Source of the DNA: Hydractinia symbiolongicarpus
Taxonomy: Eukaryota > Cnidaria > Hydrozoa > Anthoathecata > Hydractiniidae
Length of the DNA: 64,000 nt
Reading direction: 5' to 3'
Assembly (NCBI RefSeq): GCF_029227915.1
Contig: NC_079879.1
Location: forward strand, 13,704,001 to 13,768,000
The notes below the pieces were generated by a model. It saw only the letters and a list, made by a program, of their open reading frames with translations, made no database searches and was not told the origin of the DNA. The position numbers were made by a program, and so were the translations under genes. Shown one piece after another: positions 29,278 through 40,781 of this stretch; the stretch's first letter is position 1, and every line of letters begins with the position of its first letter.

Positions 29278-30985
29278 TTAACGCGGAGCATGGGTTAATT
29301 TTGCGTAGCGGGTTTTTTTTACCAACGGGTGGTGTGGCTTGCGGAGTTGCGACTTGTGGATCTTTTTTTCTCCCGTGTTGCGCTTGGGCGGAACACGTGC
29401 ATCAACCAACGATTTGTGACGCTTGCTCGAAGTGGTTTTTTTTCTCCTCGGTCTCATGAGGTAATGCACTGCGCTCTTACTCACATTTAACCCGAGCGTA
29501 CTTTTTATGTGAGAGACAATATCTTTTAAGCTTACACCATTTGTGTACATAATACTGTCTCTGCGCCTCAAATGGGCCTCGGCCGAGTTCTGACTTATGT
29601 AGGATGCGATACATGGAACCAAGCCCGGATGTTGCTCGTGTAGCGCTGGTCTGCCTCGTTTTTTTGAAGCTAAAATAAGAAAAAGACTATTCTATAAATG
29701 CAAATAATGACGCGAGTGATTACTAAACAAGTTTATTAATGTTTATTTAGTAAAATCTGACTTGAGGCTGGCTATTCTTACTTTTGAGACTTTCAGTCTG
29801 TTTTATTCTTATTTTGTTCTTAATAGTAAGAACACGACTTCAGAATTTAGCCTCTATTTGTTCTTATTGATATATTTTTCCCAAAGTTTCTGAAATTTAT
29901 GTATTTATATACATGAGATAATATGTTTAAGTCCAGCACAAAATATAAAAAATTCAAGCAAACAAAAAAAGATTACTGGAATACATTATTTTGTTCTTAT
30001 AATCTGTGAAGGAATTCAGGTTGAGTACGTTTTTAATATGTTCTTAATTATTGGCAAAATCTCAGCCTCAACGCTCTTAAAAACGCAGTTTTTATAAAAC
30101 AAATCGCGTATTGAATTGACAAAATTGAAGGCTAAAGGAAAAAAGTTTATCCATTTGATTTTTTTTTGTGATAGTTTACAAAAAATGATTCAAATCTTAA
30201 TCCATGGGCACTAGGCTGCTCAACTGAGTGTCTAAACAAGCGGCTATCTAATTTGTCTGAAATCATTTTACGTAATGCAACCGCACGTCACACAGTTTTT
30301 TTGCGGAACATTATTTGCTTCTGACAAGCCGTTTCTGTCACATAAAATTGTTAATAATTTTTTTTTTGCAATGTGCAGCCCACCATAATCAATTGTATAA
30401 GTATAATTATACATTAAGTTAATATAACAGTGCAAGTTGACAAAAATAATAAAGCAAAAATAGTTTTTTTTCGTAATTTTCAGAAGCAATATCGCAACAA
30501 ACTTCAATTGCTATTATTTACTTCTTATGCTCACACCGGCATGTGCGAAGAGAAAAGTTAAAATAGTGAGGTTTTTCGAATATTTGTGTGTTGTTGGTAA
30601 AAAAACAACAAATCTTTTAAAGATTTTGCATCATCGAGCTTTAAATTTACGAATAAAGAAAATATATAGTTTTATAATTATAGTAGTTTTTTTCTCATGA
30701 CTACGGAAAAATCACAAGATAAATTGGGCAATTATATATTTTTTTGTTTTCAAGACCGTTGCTGAAAATTTTACGACGAGATAAAAATAAATATTTACCG
30801 CATTGTAAAATTTCGTTGATGTAATCTTCATTTTCATCATCGGACAAAGAATCGTCCGTAAACAACCAATCTAGGTCGCTGTCGCTATCTGAAATATCTG
30901 AATACATTAAAACCACTTTAAAAAACACTAGCTTTTTAAATAAATTTTCGTGTTTAAGAAACCCTGTCGTCTTAGTTCGTCTCAA
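29278..30985 (-). pseudogene. Transposase-like gene remnant of the TTA element
   Basis: Two readable parts on the minus strand. The upstream part near 30795-30910 is acidic (SDISDSDSDLDWLFTDDS), a typical N-terminal exon. It ends at YINEILQCG|gtaaata, a possible donor at about 30795. The downstream part (29278-29670) starts after an acceptor-like run near 29670 and contains GRPALHEQHPGLVP, a helix-turn-helix-like segment (VSLKDIVSHIKSTLGLNVSKSAVHYLM) and a basic KRHKSLVDARVP block. I recall similar sequences in many cnidarian repeats but do not know the superfamily. No catalytic core can be read in the window, so the element is non-autonomous or decayed. Confidence 0.5.
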
Positions 30986-31130
30986 TTCGTCTCCGTGATT
31001 TTACCGCAGCGTCTTAATTCGTCTCAATTCGTCTCCGTGATTTTACCGCAGCGTCTTAATTCGTCTCAATTCGTCTCCGTGATTTTACCGCAGCGTCTCA
31101 ATTCGTCTCAATTCGTCTTAAAATATTTTG
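30968..31130. repeat. 42-bp tandem repeat, right end of TTA element
   Basis: Three full and one partial unit of 42 bp; each contains cgtctcaattcgtctccgtg and ends attttaccgcag. The period starts at 30968, 31010, 31052 and 31094. Confidence 0.85.
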
Positions 31131-31301
31131 TTCCACTTTTTTTATTCTGAGACGAATTGACAAAATATCGTCTCCTGATATTTATGAGACGATTTTTAAA
31201 TCGTCTCAATTTCAATTAAGAACAAAACGAGACGAATTTTTTTTAACTTTTTCGTCTTATAGCGTCTCGTTAATGGGACGAAATTTGTGGACGATCCCTT
31301 A

Positions 31302-31880
31302 CCGGATTATCGTGCTGTCTTATATTTTTTGACTCCCTTTGTTTGTTACACTTTTCCCTTATACTCAGGGAATGAATAGTAGTTTGAGTAATTTTTTATT
31401 GTACTGAAGTTGTGCAGCGAGCAGAGTTACCAGATTGTTGCTAGAGCTGTTTGTTTAGATAATCACGTAATTAGGATCATTTGCTACACCTTTATGGATG
31501 GCCTCTAGTAGCTAGGCTGATCATTTTGTTATAATCATTTTACATGGAGCAGTTACTTGGCTGCAAAATTAGCAAGACTAGCTAGATCATAAAATAAAAC
31601 TTACTTACCTTTTAGAAGTATGAATCTTTCTTTCATAAGTTGCAGGATAAGAGACAGAGAAACTTGCAAATATCTTTTGATAATGGTTTATTTGTGCCAA
31701 AGCTATTCGGTTAATTCTTGATGCAAACATAATTAAGTAGTTTTAACTCTTATTAAGTAAGTAAGTAAGTTGGACAATAGATTAACAGTGGTTTTATGGC
31801 ATATAAATGTAGTTACGTTTTTCTGCAGATTTAACACCACTTGTTTCCTTGACGGTCCTCAAGGGTCACTATTTTATTTT
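31302..31880. other. Intergenic, nothing recognised
   Basis: Only an AT-rich background and a short (taag)n run near 31755-31769. Confidence 0.3.
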
Positions 31881-31881
31881 A

Positions 31882-32005
31882 CTAGTCGTTAGCCCGTGGA
31901 AAAATCCACGGGTTCGCCCGTCCTTTTTATACCGCATCACGTGCGTCTCGCTACTTGCGCCAGCTAGGCTACCAGCGCTGATTTGTCCGTCTATATCTAT
32001 AATGC
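31882..32005 (-). mobile_element. Short non-autonomous Helitron fragment
   Basis: On the minus strand it ends with the hairpin CCCGTGGATTTTTCCACGGG, then ctaacgaCTAG. These are the 3' hairpin and CTRR terminus of Helitrons. The 5' side resembles the copy at 50718 (gacggac motif, tgcggtataaaaagga). Confidence 0.6.
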
Positions 32006-33004
32006 ATCCTTTTAGGTGTCTAAAAGAGGGTCTTTCGGAAGAGTCATTTCAAAAGATCTCTTTTACACATCTTTCAAAAACACGTCTTCTATAGACGTTT
32101 TTCAAAAATTCCCGTCTTTTAGATCTTTTAAAGTGTAGAGCGACTAAAATGTATCTTTAATGCAACTTTTTAAATTCATCTTTAGAAAGACATCTTTTAT
32201 TTATCCATAAGACGTCTTCCTTTATTTTTATTTTATTTTATTCTATTGTTTTTTTTTATTTTACTTCTCACAAAAATAGACATTTGATAAAATAAATTTA
32301 AGACGTTTCCGTTAACGTTGAAACGTACATTTTTAATAAACTGATCAAAGACGACAAATATTTTGCGATGAAAATATATTTGAATTTTTCTATATTAAAC
32401 TCGTGTTGATTTTTACACTTTAAACAATAAATATATTTTACAATCAGAGTGGGTAAATATTACCAGAAATAAATAAGTAAAATATTAATAATACGAAAAT
32501 ACTATACCAGTGCCGGAACCACAATTTTAATATTGAGGGGGTCCTATTTAAAAATGACATTATGAATTTCGCTCTATATAATGGCTATATAATGGAAATT
32601 TTCAAATTTTACATCTCTAGATTGGCGGAGAATGCCCTTCCAGACGTCAACGATCTCAATGTCAACGATCTCAATGTTAAAATTACGATGAATGTTTCGA
32701 TATTTTTGCAATTTAGAAAGCTGCATTGTTTAATTGGCATCAAAATTTAGATAAAAATTTCCATCAAAACCAAAAGGTAGAAAGAAATACATATTTACAT
32801 TACACTACAGTAATATAAAAAAAGATAAGAACACTAGAAGTTTTAAGGCTGCTGGCACTTTTTAGAAAATTTACTTCGCATTTTGGACTTTTTAAAATAT
32901 GCTGTCAGCCCCCTTAAAACATTCAGTGATTTTTATAATAATGATCTATGAGAAGGATCAAAATATTCCTGAACAACTTTCTCTCTTTTTAATAAATTTG
33001 TTAG

Positions 33005-33190
33005 CTACTTCATATTATCAGTATTTGATTTGTGAATATGCAATACCATCAAATTATTCATCCGTGTATCAGTAGTTGTAGCTTGAAGGTAAATTTTTAT
33101 GCGGTTCAAAGCTGAAAAACATTGTTCCCTAACAGCATTTGTCGCAGGCATAACTAACATCGGTTTTCTCACTTTTATAACTTCAAACAA
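33005..33190 (-). pseudogene. hAT transposase C-terminal fragment
   Basis: A 61-codon reading that matches the conserved dimerisation region at the end of hAT transposases: LVMPATNAVREQCFSALNR, then RIKIYLQATTTDTRMNNLM and VLHIHKSNTDN. The usual SERSFS is REQCFS here. The rest of the transposase (higher coordinates) could not be read, so this is a fossil. A loose continuation may lie in the AT-rich sequence to 33600. Confidence 0.75.
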
Positions 33191-33827
33191 AAGTAGTTTT
33201 CTTGGGTTTATCTAAGTTTTCTTGGGTTTATCTAAGAAGGTAAGAACACTGTATACAATTAAATCTGTCATATTTGTATTCACAAACTGTAATCATTAAA
33301 ATAAACTGCATTTTGAATTCTACCTATGTACTTAACTATGCGTAGAAATTTGCACGTCAGTTTTTAAATAAAGCATACTATTTAAAACTTAACCGAAAAA
33401 AAAACACATAGAGCTTAGGCCAAAGGAAGGAATCACCTTAAAAATTCTGTGAAAATTTCTAGTAGTTGATATAAGTTCTAACGCTAGTAGTGCTTACAAT
33501 CATCACATAATGTTTCCTGATGTTTCTCCCCTAAGCCTGTAGTTATTCTCTCGAGCATTCAAAAATTATTTCCCTAAATAAAAAAATAAAATAAACTATT
33601 TCCAGGTTCTTTTGCCTAGAATCGTTATTCGTAAGTTGTCGTTAAACTTCGTCGCGCACCTGCAAAATGCCTTAAAAACCTATTCTCGTCCCTAGAGCTC
33701 TTTGAAACCCTCAAAAGTAGTAGAAAGAGTTCATATCAAAAAGCTCGGGGATCGAAAATGTTGGAAACCAGTTTATAATTAGTCGTTAAACAAAAAACAA
33801 AAGTGTTTTTGTAACAAAGAAAAAGTA
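33191..33827. other. Intergenic, nothing recognised
   Basis: Contains a 20-bp direct duplication near 33193-33232 and a fragment near 33670-33720 (tctcgtccctagagctcttt) shared with the fold-back at 39.1 kb. Confidence 0.3.
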
Positions 33828-33960
33828 CAGTAGAACCCCGTTTACTTGGACTTTCAGAGGGTACAGGAAATTCGACTGAACAAACGAATCGACTAAACAT
33901 TCGTGATATCCGAAGTCTTGATAACTCGGAATGTAATGAAAAGCACGACTAATCAGGATT
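33828..33960. repeat. Pogo/Tigger-like terminal fragment
   Basis: TA followed by CAGTAGAACCCCGTTTACTT, the style of pogo-family ends. It may be the left end of the element that carried the transposase remnant at 34.7-35.2 kb; no matching right end was found. Confidence 0.45.
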
Positions 33961-34734
33961 TAATAACACCCTCCAGTGGCATCAACCTTGATCCAAATTA
34001 AAAGGAAAACAAAAAATCAGGAAACCTTTCGCCTAAATTTATTAAAACATCAAACATCGCTTCCAGTTACACTATGCTGTCAGGAGAACCCGTGTATGAA
34101 AGTTTGCATTAAATAGTTGGTAACTATATAAGAAGGTAGAAACAGCATTCTGTTTTAAAACAAATTGAGTTAAAAATCTCATCCAGTCATGGGTAAATCA
34201 ACTTAAAATCGAACTAGAAAAGTTTCAGCATTTTAAATGTAGGGAGGGGACAAATAGAAAAATATTTGTCCAGTGTAGTTTGTGCTGTCAAGGATATATA
34301 AAACAAAAGTATATAAATACATCTTTATAAAACAATATAAACGCCTTCCATTTTATGGGTTTCCTCCGTGTAAGTGCCTTTTCTTTTAAGTCCCACCCTC
34401 TAATAATCCCTTCCTCTAAAAGTTATACAATTTCAAAAAGCGCCCTGGCAAGGGCGAATATTTATTGCATATTGAAATCAATTTTAATTCAAATTTACCC
34501 TTTTAAAGGGTGTGGAAAATATGAAGATTTTTTTTTTATTATCGCATAAAATTAAACATGTATTATTTACAATACGTATAAGTAGTACAATAATGTGATT
34601 CCTTTCTTTACCCCACCTCTTCTTATGAAACTAAATTATAGAGAATTACAAAATTATTTCCTCCACCCATTTTATAGCTCCTCATAATAAAATAATAAAT
34701 AAAGTTTTTATTTAAAGAGTAATGAAAGTTTATG

Positions 34735-35165
34735 ATCGAAAAATTTAGAAAGTTGACATTCATGCAGCTGCAAGAAAATACAACGTAGACAAAAACTCCA
34801 TACGACTATGAAAGAGGAATAAAGAGAAACTAATTGCTCTTCAAAATAATGCAACTAGAGGTGGTAAAAGAAAACGCTTAAGTGGTGCTGGCCGCACAAT
34901 TACCAATCGAGGCCTGGAGGAATATCTTTTTGAATGGTTGTTTTACAAAGAGAAAAATGACTGCTCGTATTAGGTAGTACGATAGTTGCTAAAGCGAAAG
35001 CATATCAATATAAACACGGTACTAATTCCCATCTAAAATTCAGTTAGGGATAGCTTGAGAAGTTTATAAGTAGAAATGGTCTGAGTTCACAACAAGGAAC
35101 AGCCAAGACGATACCTGAACATTTTATAGACAAGCCTCTCCAACCTGAAGAAGATGGAGATTAAT
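34735..35165 (+). pseudogene. Pogo/CENP-B-type transposase DNA-binding region, degenerate
   Basis: Frame-broken reading with KLDIHAAARKYNVDKNSIR (a psq/CENP-B-N helix-turn-helix), then GAGRTITNRGLEEYLFEWL and, after stops near 34970-35060, EKFISRNGLSSQQGTAKTIP, which corresponds to the second DNA-binding domain (FL.R.GLS) of pogo/Tigger-like and jerky-type proteins. It ends at TAA near 35163 before any DDE domain. No intact frame. Confidence 0.7.
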
Positions 35166-36242
35166 TATATTATGTAGCGCTGTAATAATACTAAAATTTA
35201 GATACTATGTTAAAAGTTTTTATTTGTTTAGTCCTCTTTTCCACTTTAACATTCATGTTGTATCCTCCTAGCTGTAACAAATCTTTTATTTCCCTCTTTT
35301 GTGCTTTTAAACTTACTTCATTAGTCGTAACAGAATTTAAATTCTATATACAGTTGACTCTTGAAAACTCCAGCTTTCGCCACTGGACCGAGAAAAACGT
35401 TTAAACTTCTATCAAAAGTTAGAATTTTCGAAACAATAATAAAAGTGATAAAAATAGGACACGGTCTTTGAGAGGTGTAAAAGCAATAGAAATGACACAG
35501 TTAAAGCTACAGTGATTTATTTTTTATCAGGTAGTGTGACATTTGTAAACACAATCAGTTATTAAAAGTCGTTGAATCAAATTATCTACACTGCTTTCTA
35601 TGTTTATAATAAGAAGTTGGAATATACTATTTAGGTTTATCCTCAAACGGTTCTGGCCACGAGGTTGCAGTAAAACCTGTTGATGGTGGATACCATCGGG
35701 ACATTAAATTTGCTTATATTGCACTCTGCTCTAAGGTGTTAGAGGTGTTACAGTATAGTATTGACCGCAAATCAAATGGCTAAAATTTCGTAGGTAACTT
35801 TGAGATTTTGCTTTTTTCTTGGCGAAAGACAATTTAACATGTCAAACTTTGTCAATTACTTTAGTAGTATGGTTAAGTAAAAAATCCAGCATCTCATTCG
35901 ATTGTCGCAACGCTTGTAATATATTGTTACCAAAAAATAGAAGCTTATATCTTTCCTGACAACCGGGACGGCGATGCGTCACCGATGTCAGAAAAGACAC
36001 AAGATGGCATAGAAACGTTTGTCTTTCAATGACTTTGGTTCGAATAGAGTAAGAATTATCAAATTAGGATACATTAATTGAAGTAATTATCTTTACGGAT
36101 GTAGGAAAAATAATTATTTAAATGGACTATTTCTTTGGGTGTATGCAGAAATCAGTTGGGGTAATGTAAATTTGTGGGATTTGAAATGACGTCTACTATA
36201 AGGAGGTGTGTCTGCTACCTAAACTATTTTTAATTACAGGGG

Positions 36243-36372
36243 TCAACCTCGTCCCCGGGCTCTTTTTCTCTTTTTGACAATCTCGGACGGCGAGAATTTC
36301 TATTTCTATTTCTTCTCGCCGTCCGAGATTGTCAGAAAGAGCAAAAAGAACCCTGTGGGCGAGGTTGTACAG
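36243..36372. repeat. Fold-back element with ~53-base arms
   Basis: Arm 1 begins caacctcgtccccgggctct and runs to ggcgagaa. Arm 2 is its inverse (ttctcgccgtccgagattgt on) and ends gcgaggttg. The loop is about 15 bases of pyrimidines. Related words occur near 39200 (ggggcgaggttgcctgag). Confidence 0.8.
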
Positions 36373-36927
36373 GGATTTGATCGTCGTTTCCTCCGTTTAT
36401 TGCAGCGAGCGAAGCGAAGACCATTTGCCATTTAAGCGAGCGAAAATATTTCTTACCAAGAAACCTTTTTAAAAAGTTAGTCAAGTGTCCTTTAGTCCAA
36501 TTCAGCTTATGACCTCAAGATTTAACAGGCTTTTACCTACTGGCGTATTCCAAAGAAGATATTTTTTGCGACTGGACATGAAAATGATTTTTCGGCGCGA
36601 AATGTGCAAATCAAAATCGGATATCAATCACGACGTTCAAAATTAAAAGAAGAGGAAGAAAACGCAAACAATAAAAACTGCTGCTGTAGATTTGTTATGT
36701 TAGCAGAGGGAAATGAAAGAATATTAATAAAGTTTATCATTTTTGCGTGTTATATGATGGCTCCTTGATGGTGGTGCTTTAAAGAGGAGAAAAGAAGAAA
36801 TGAAACCAGGTTTGTAACGATATTACTTAACGATAATTTTTTTAGCTGAAGAACCAATTCTCTTTTTATTTATCTTTTGTATAGCTAGCTAACGAATTTT
36901 TCCAACAAACTTCCGAACTTGCTTTTA

Positions 36928-37717
36928 CAGTAGACCCTCGATATAACGAACCCCCGATATAACGAACACCTTGATTTAACGAAACAAACTTTCCGTCCCC
37001 TGAACCAATAAAATCTCTATATAACGAACTCAAGTATCAAATGCTACAAAATACGACAAACAAAACCAAAACACACGCAATGTTTTCGATATTTTTACAC
37101 CACGTGGATAGCATTTTACGTACAGAAAAAGAAAACGCAATGCAATGTCATCCAAATTGAGTGATTCGAATCATAACATTCGATGTTCAAATCTAAACAC
37201 TAAGTGTAAACAAAACACAAAAATTGGATTTTGAGGCTTGCATTTGACTTTCAAGTTTTCACCCAATTTTGGCGACCATATGTCATTATCAACATCATGT
37301 CCTTTTATAATTGTCTTAAGTGACATTTCGACTGTCACAATAATAGGCAATTCTTCCTGCAAAACAGTTTGGTAAATCAAATTTAGAGCCATTTTTGGAA
37401 AAAATGAAACGCGTGTCTACACAACAACCAACCAAATGATTTTATGATAGAAGTGTTTGCACTGCTTTTTGTAAACAAACACGAACATATTTTATTCGAA
37501 TTTCGTGTGATTCAACCTTATTTAATTCTACAAATATTTGAAGTGTTCTATAGTGAAATATAAATCAAAAGTGTTTTTCATCCAAGTTCTCTTTAATCGA
37601 TTTTGGGAAAATTGGAGAAAAATTTCCATTTTTTCTGATCCCTCGATATAACGAACTTTCGATATAACGAACTTTTTCCCGTTCCTCTTGGGGGTTCGTT
37701 ATATCGAGAGTCTACTG
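36928..37717. mobile_element. 790-bp Tigger/pogo-like non-autonomous element
   Basis: Ends CAGTAGACCCTCGATATAAC and inverse (TATATCGAGAGTCTACTG), flanked by TA on both sides. Subterminal ataacgaac repeats lie at both ends. One minus-strand reading of 73 codons (37171-37392) has IIKGHDVDNDIWSPKLGENL, which faintly resembles the start of a HIRAN-type domain; it could be captured host sequence. No transposase. Confidence 0.85.
37171..37392 (-). pseudogene. Possible captured HIRAN-like fragment
   Basis: A 73-codon reading inside the Tigger-like element. The stretch from VEMSLKTIIKGHDV to KCKPQNP has the length and residue pattern I associate with the first strands of HIRAN-type domains (a GHxVYxDxW...GE.L.C..EP.N theme). 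The part that should follow is out of frame or lost. Recognition is from memory and weak. Confidence 0.25.
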
Positions 37718-38472
37718 TATTTTTCTTTACACACTACAATAAAACCATGTCTTTTATATTTTAGATTACTCAACCAGTACCTAGAAAACGATGGCGATAG
37801 TAGTAGATAGTTTTAGTATAGAAATATTCTTTAACAAATATTGTAAAGAACTTTAAATATGCTTGCCGGTAAAAAATATGTTTAAAAATTCCCTTTTCTT
37901 GTACTCTTTCTTTTTCTTTTTGTAATTTAACTTAGTTTAGCAAACAAAATAATTGGAATGCCATTTTTACTCTATTGATTGATAACTTTTAAAAGTCAAC
38001 GGACGCAGGGTAGTTTAATGTTGTTAGCGTTATTTAATGAAAACATAAAATAATCAAACTCAAAACGATGTTTATCCGTTATGTTGTATTTTTCAAATGT
38101 TTAACAAATCCGAAGACGCTGCATTGCGGTTAATGTGTACATTGTTTTTGATGTTGTTGCTGTTGTTGTTAATATCATAAAAAATGTTTTTTCGAAGTTT
38201 ATCGCAAATAGGTACTAGAACTGGGTACTACTGGGTACTAAAATGTTTATTTTGCAAACTTTTTAATAAGCGCTTTGTGGCCAAATAAATTCAGTCCAAG
38301 TTCAGTCCAAATGAGCGCCTAGAGTAAATAGTTCAAATACTTAAATTCTTACACCAAAAACATGGAAGACGGAAAGAAGCAATTATGTAGATAAAACCTT
38401 TTTGTAATGTTTTCTATAAATAATATCTTGCAACGTGTATGCCATTTGCACTTGCAAAAAAACGAATGCGTT

Positions 38473-38648
38473 TCTCTATAATAGTAGCCGTATTTCGTCT
38501 GTCTGTCTCTGCGCGTACCCCCCGCTGAGTTGAAAAATGATGTTACGGAAACACGAATATCAATGCGATATATTTTTATCCACTTTGTTGCGGCGGGTAA
38601 GATAAAGGACGGGCGACCCCGTGGATTTTTCACCACGGGCTAACGACT
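38473..38648 (+). mobile_element. Non-autonomous Helitron, tandem copy 1
   Basis: Starts TCTCTATAATAGTAGCCG and ends in an imperfect hairpin (CCGTGGATTTTTCACCACGG) followed by ctaacgact. It lacks the final AG of CTAG because copy 2 begins right there. 176 bp. Confidence 0.75.
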
Positions 38649-38825
38649 TCTCTATTATAATAGCCGTATTCCGTCTGTCTGTCTCTGCTCGGACCCCCCG
38701 CTGAGTTAGAAAATGATGTTACGGAAACACGAATATCAAATGCGATATATTTTTATCCACTTTGTTGCGACGGGTAAATATAAAGGACGGGCGAACCCGT
38801 GGATTTTTCCACGGGAAACGACTAG
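38649..38825 (+). mobile_element. Non-autonomous Helitron, tandem copy 2
   Basis: Starts TCTCTATTATAATAGCCG, ends hairpin CCCGTGGATTTTTCCACGGG + aaacgaCTAG. 177 bp, head-to-tail with copies 1 and 3. Confidence 0.8.
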
Positions 38826-39006
38826 TCTCTATAATAATAGTCGTATTCCGTCTGTCTGTCTGTCTCTGCGCGGACCCACCGCTGAGTTAGAAAATGATGT
38901 TACGGAAACACGAATATCAAATGCGATATATTTTTATCCACTTTGTTGCGACGGGTAAATATAAAGGACGGGCGAACCCGTGGATTTTTCCACGGGCAAC
39001 GACTAG
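38826..39006 (+). mobile_element. Non-autonomous Helitron, tandem copy 3
   Basis: Starts TCTCTATAATAATAGTCG, ends hairpin + caacgaCTAG, followed by host T. 181 bp. Very similar to copy 2. Confidence 0.8.
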
Positions 39007-39087
39007 TATAATAGATTTACAATTTTTATAACTTGTATATTGTAAGTGCTCTGCACCTCCACTCTCATTGTAGCTAAAAAAGAAACC

Positions 39088-39182
39088 CTGCAGAACATTC
39101 TCGACCCCAGAGCTCTTTGAGATAAACTTGAAATTAAGTTTTAATCTCATAGAGCTCTGGGGACGAGAATGCCTGCAGAACA
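39088..39182. repeat. Fold-back element
   Basis: cctgcagaacattctcgacc at 39088 with its inverse (tcgagaatgcctgcag style) ending at 39182; arms are about 40 bases with a few mismatches, around a 20-base loop. The inner word cagagctcttt also occurs alone near 33695. Confidence 0.7.
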
Positions 39183-40781
39183 AACATTATTAAAAAGTGA
39201 AAAGGAGCCCTGGGGCGAGGTTGCCTGAGGACTTTAAATTGGTATAAAAATTTTCGCCTGCGAACATACGGGACCTCTTTCCGCTCCACAACCCCAGTAA
39301 TTTCGTGCACCGTCAGTTAATACCAAAACAAAGATGGCGGGAGTTGCGAGGCACACTGATTGCTCATTTTTTATCTGCTATTGTATTCTCGGATCTGGGT
39401 TAACACTATCAAATTTTGAAAAAGAAAAAAAGGAACTTTTGAGAAAAATGGCATATTTAGATTTATCAGCAAAAATTATACAACATAAGAAATTTAGAAT
39501 ACCAAAAGATTATTAGAACAGGATTTATTGTAATTCAAGTTTTTAAATTTTTTAAGAGTTTGACCATAATATCTAGCTAACTGCAGTGAAAAATTTTCAC
39601 TGCAGTTAATTTGCGTGGTCATTTCTCCATAAAACATCAAAAGTTTGGCTACTAATAGAGGCAGTTGTACTTAGTGTATAAACTTGAAAATGTGCACGTT
39701 TTCATAAATTTTCGTGCTGAATTTAAATATGTTGTTCATTTTTGTTGAAAATGATTAGAAAATTTCAAACATGTTAACCCGGATCTGAGAATATAGCTAT
39801 AACTCCTTGTTTATTTTTACATTTCTTATTTTTATCGTTTGACAATCAGGGGAAAATTTATCGATTTAAACCAAATCTTTTATTTTATTAAAAGAATCTC
39901 AAGACTACATATTAAATTGTATCTTCTGCACAGTTTTATTAGCCACAGCTACAGGGTTTCTCCATGTTCTTTATTGATGATATTTGCAAAAAAACTTAGT
40001 CAAGTAAAAAAATAATGAGGAATTATATAGCAACACAAGAATTTTCAAGGCTTACCAGAAACAAGAGACGCTAGTTACTGTTAAAAGTACATGTATGAGT
40101 TATAGATAACTTGTTACACATCTATACACAGAAGTAAGTATATAAAATATAAGACATTTTCAGAATTTGATGTGCCAAAGTTTTTTTGTAAATATTTGAC
40201 AGAAAATGAAAAAATATTTGAAACCATACTATTATACAAATAAGTCCCCTGCTACAACAATTTAATTATGCTATATTTGATCTTTATTTAAAAGTGAGGC
40301 TTATAAGAAAAAATTAAAAATTAAAAAGACATTTGAATATAACAAGAATGCCACAAAAACAGGACTGCCTTGAGCTCAAACAAGTTCAAACTATGCATAC
40401 ATGCTAATGTAACTTGCTGCATATAAAAATAAGAAAAAAAAACATAACTAAAAGTTTCTTATGTTTTTCAAAATAGATGCTGCAAGTAATCTTACACTTC
40501 ATGAAGCCAGAGCAAACAGATTTGCTATCTTAGAGCTAGCTTGTAGAGGAAGTTTTAACTTGTGAGCCTGAAACACAAGAAACCTTGCACAACAAAAGTG
40601 CACTATACTAACTTTAACTTGCAAGTATTAATGAAAAAAATCTTCACCCAATAAAACACCCAATTATTTTTCTGAACAAAGACGTAATAAAAAATTTACC
40701 TTTTTATTAACCCCGGGGAACCCCGAGGTAAAAAAATGATGTTTGAATTATATAGAGCTTAAGTTAACATATTCACATTTA
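39183..40781. other. Intergenic, one weak exon candidate
   Basis: A 60-codon plus-strand reading at 39334 begins with a good start context (aagATGGCGGGAG) downstream of a relatively GC-rich stretch. It has no recognised motif and no continuation, so it is not called as a gene. A short inverted repeat (actgcagtgaaaa) lies near 39580-39610. Otherwise AT-rich. Confidence 0.3.

Larger units (their letters stand above)
26903..31298. mobile_element. 4.4-kb DNA transposon with TTA target duplication
   Basis: Ends are GGGATCGTCCACAAATTTCG at 26903 and its inverse complement ending at 31298, flanked by direct TTA copies (26900-26902, 31299-31301). Both subterminal regions are packed with aattcgtctc units, including a 42-bp tandem repeat at the right. 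Inside, on the minus strand, are remnants of a spliced transposase-like gene. A 3-bp TTA duplication and GG ends would suit PIF/Harbinger, but the protein does not look like a Harbinger transposase to me, so the superfamily is left open. Two fold-back structures are nested inside. Confidence 0.85.

Noticed and set aside
30950-31150. 66-codon reading with a 14-residue repeat
   Set aside because: The 42-bp tandem repeat in the transposon end creates it; no gene context.
39334-39516. Possible first exon starting MAGVAR
   Set aside because: Good start context but no motif, no continuation and no RNA evidence.
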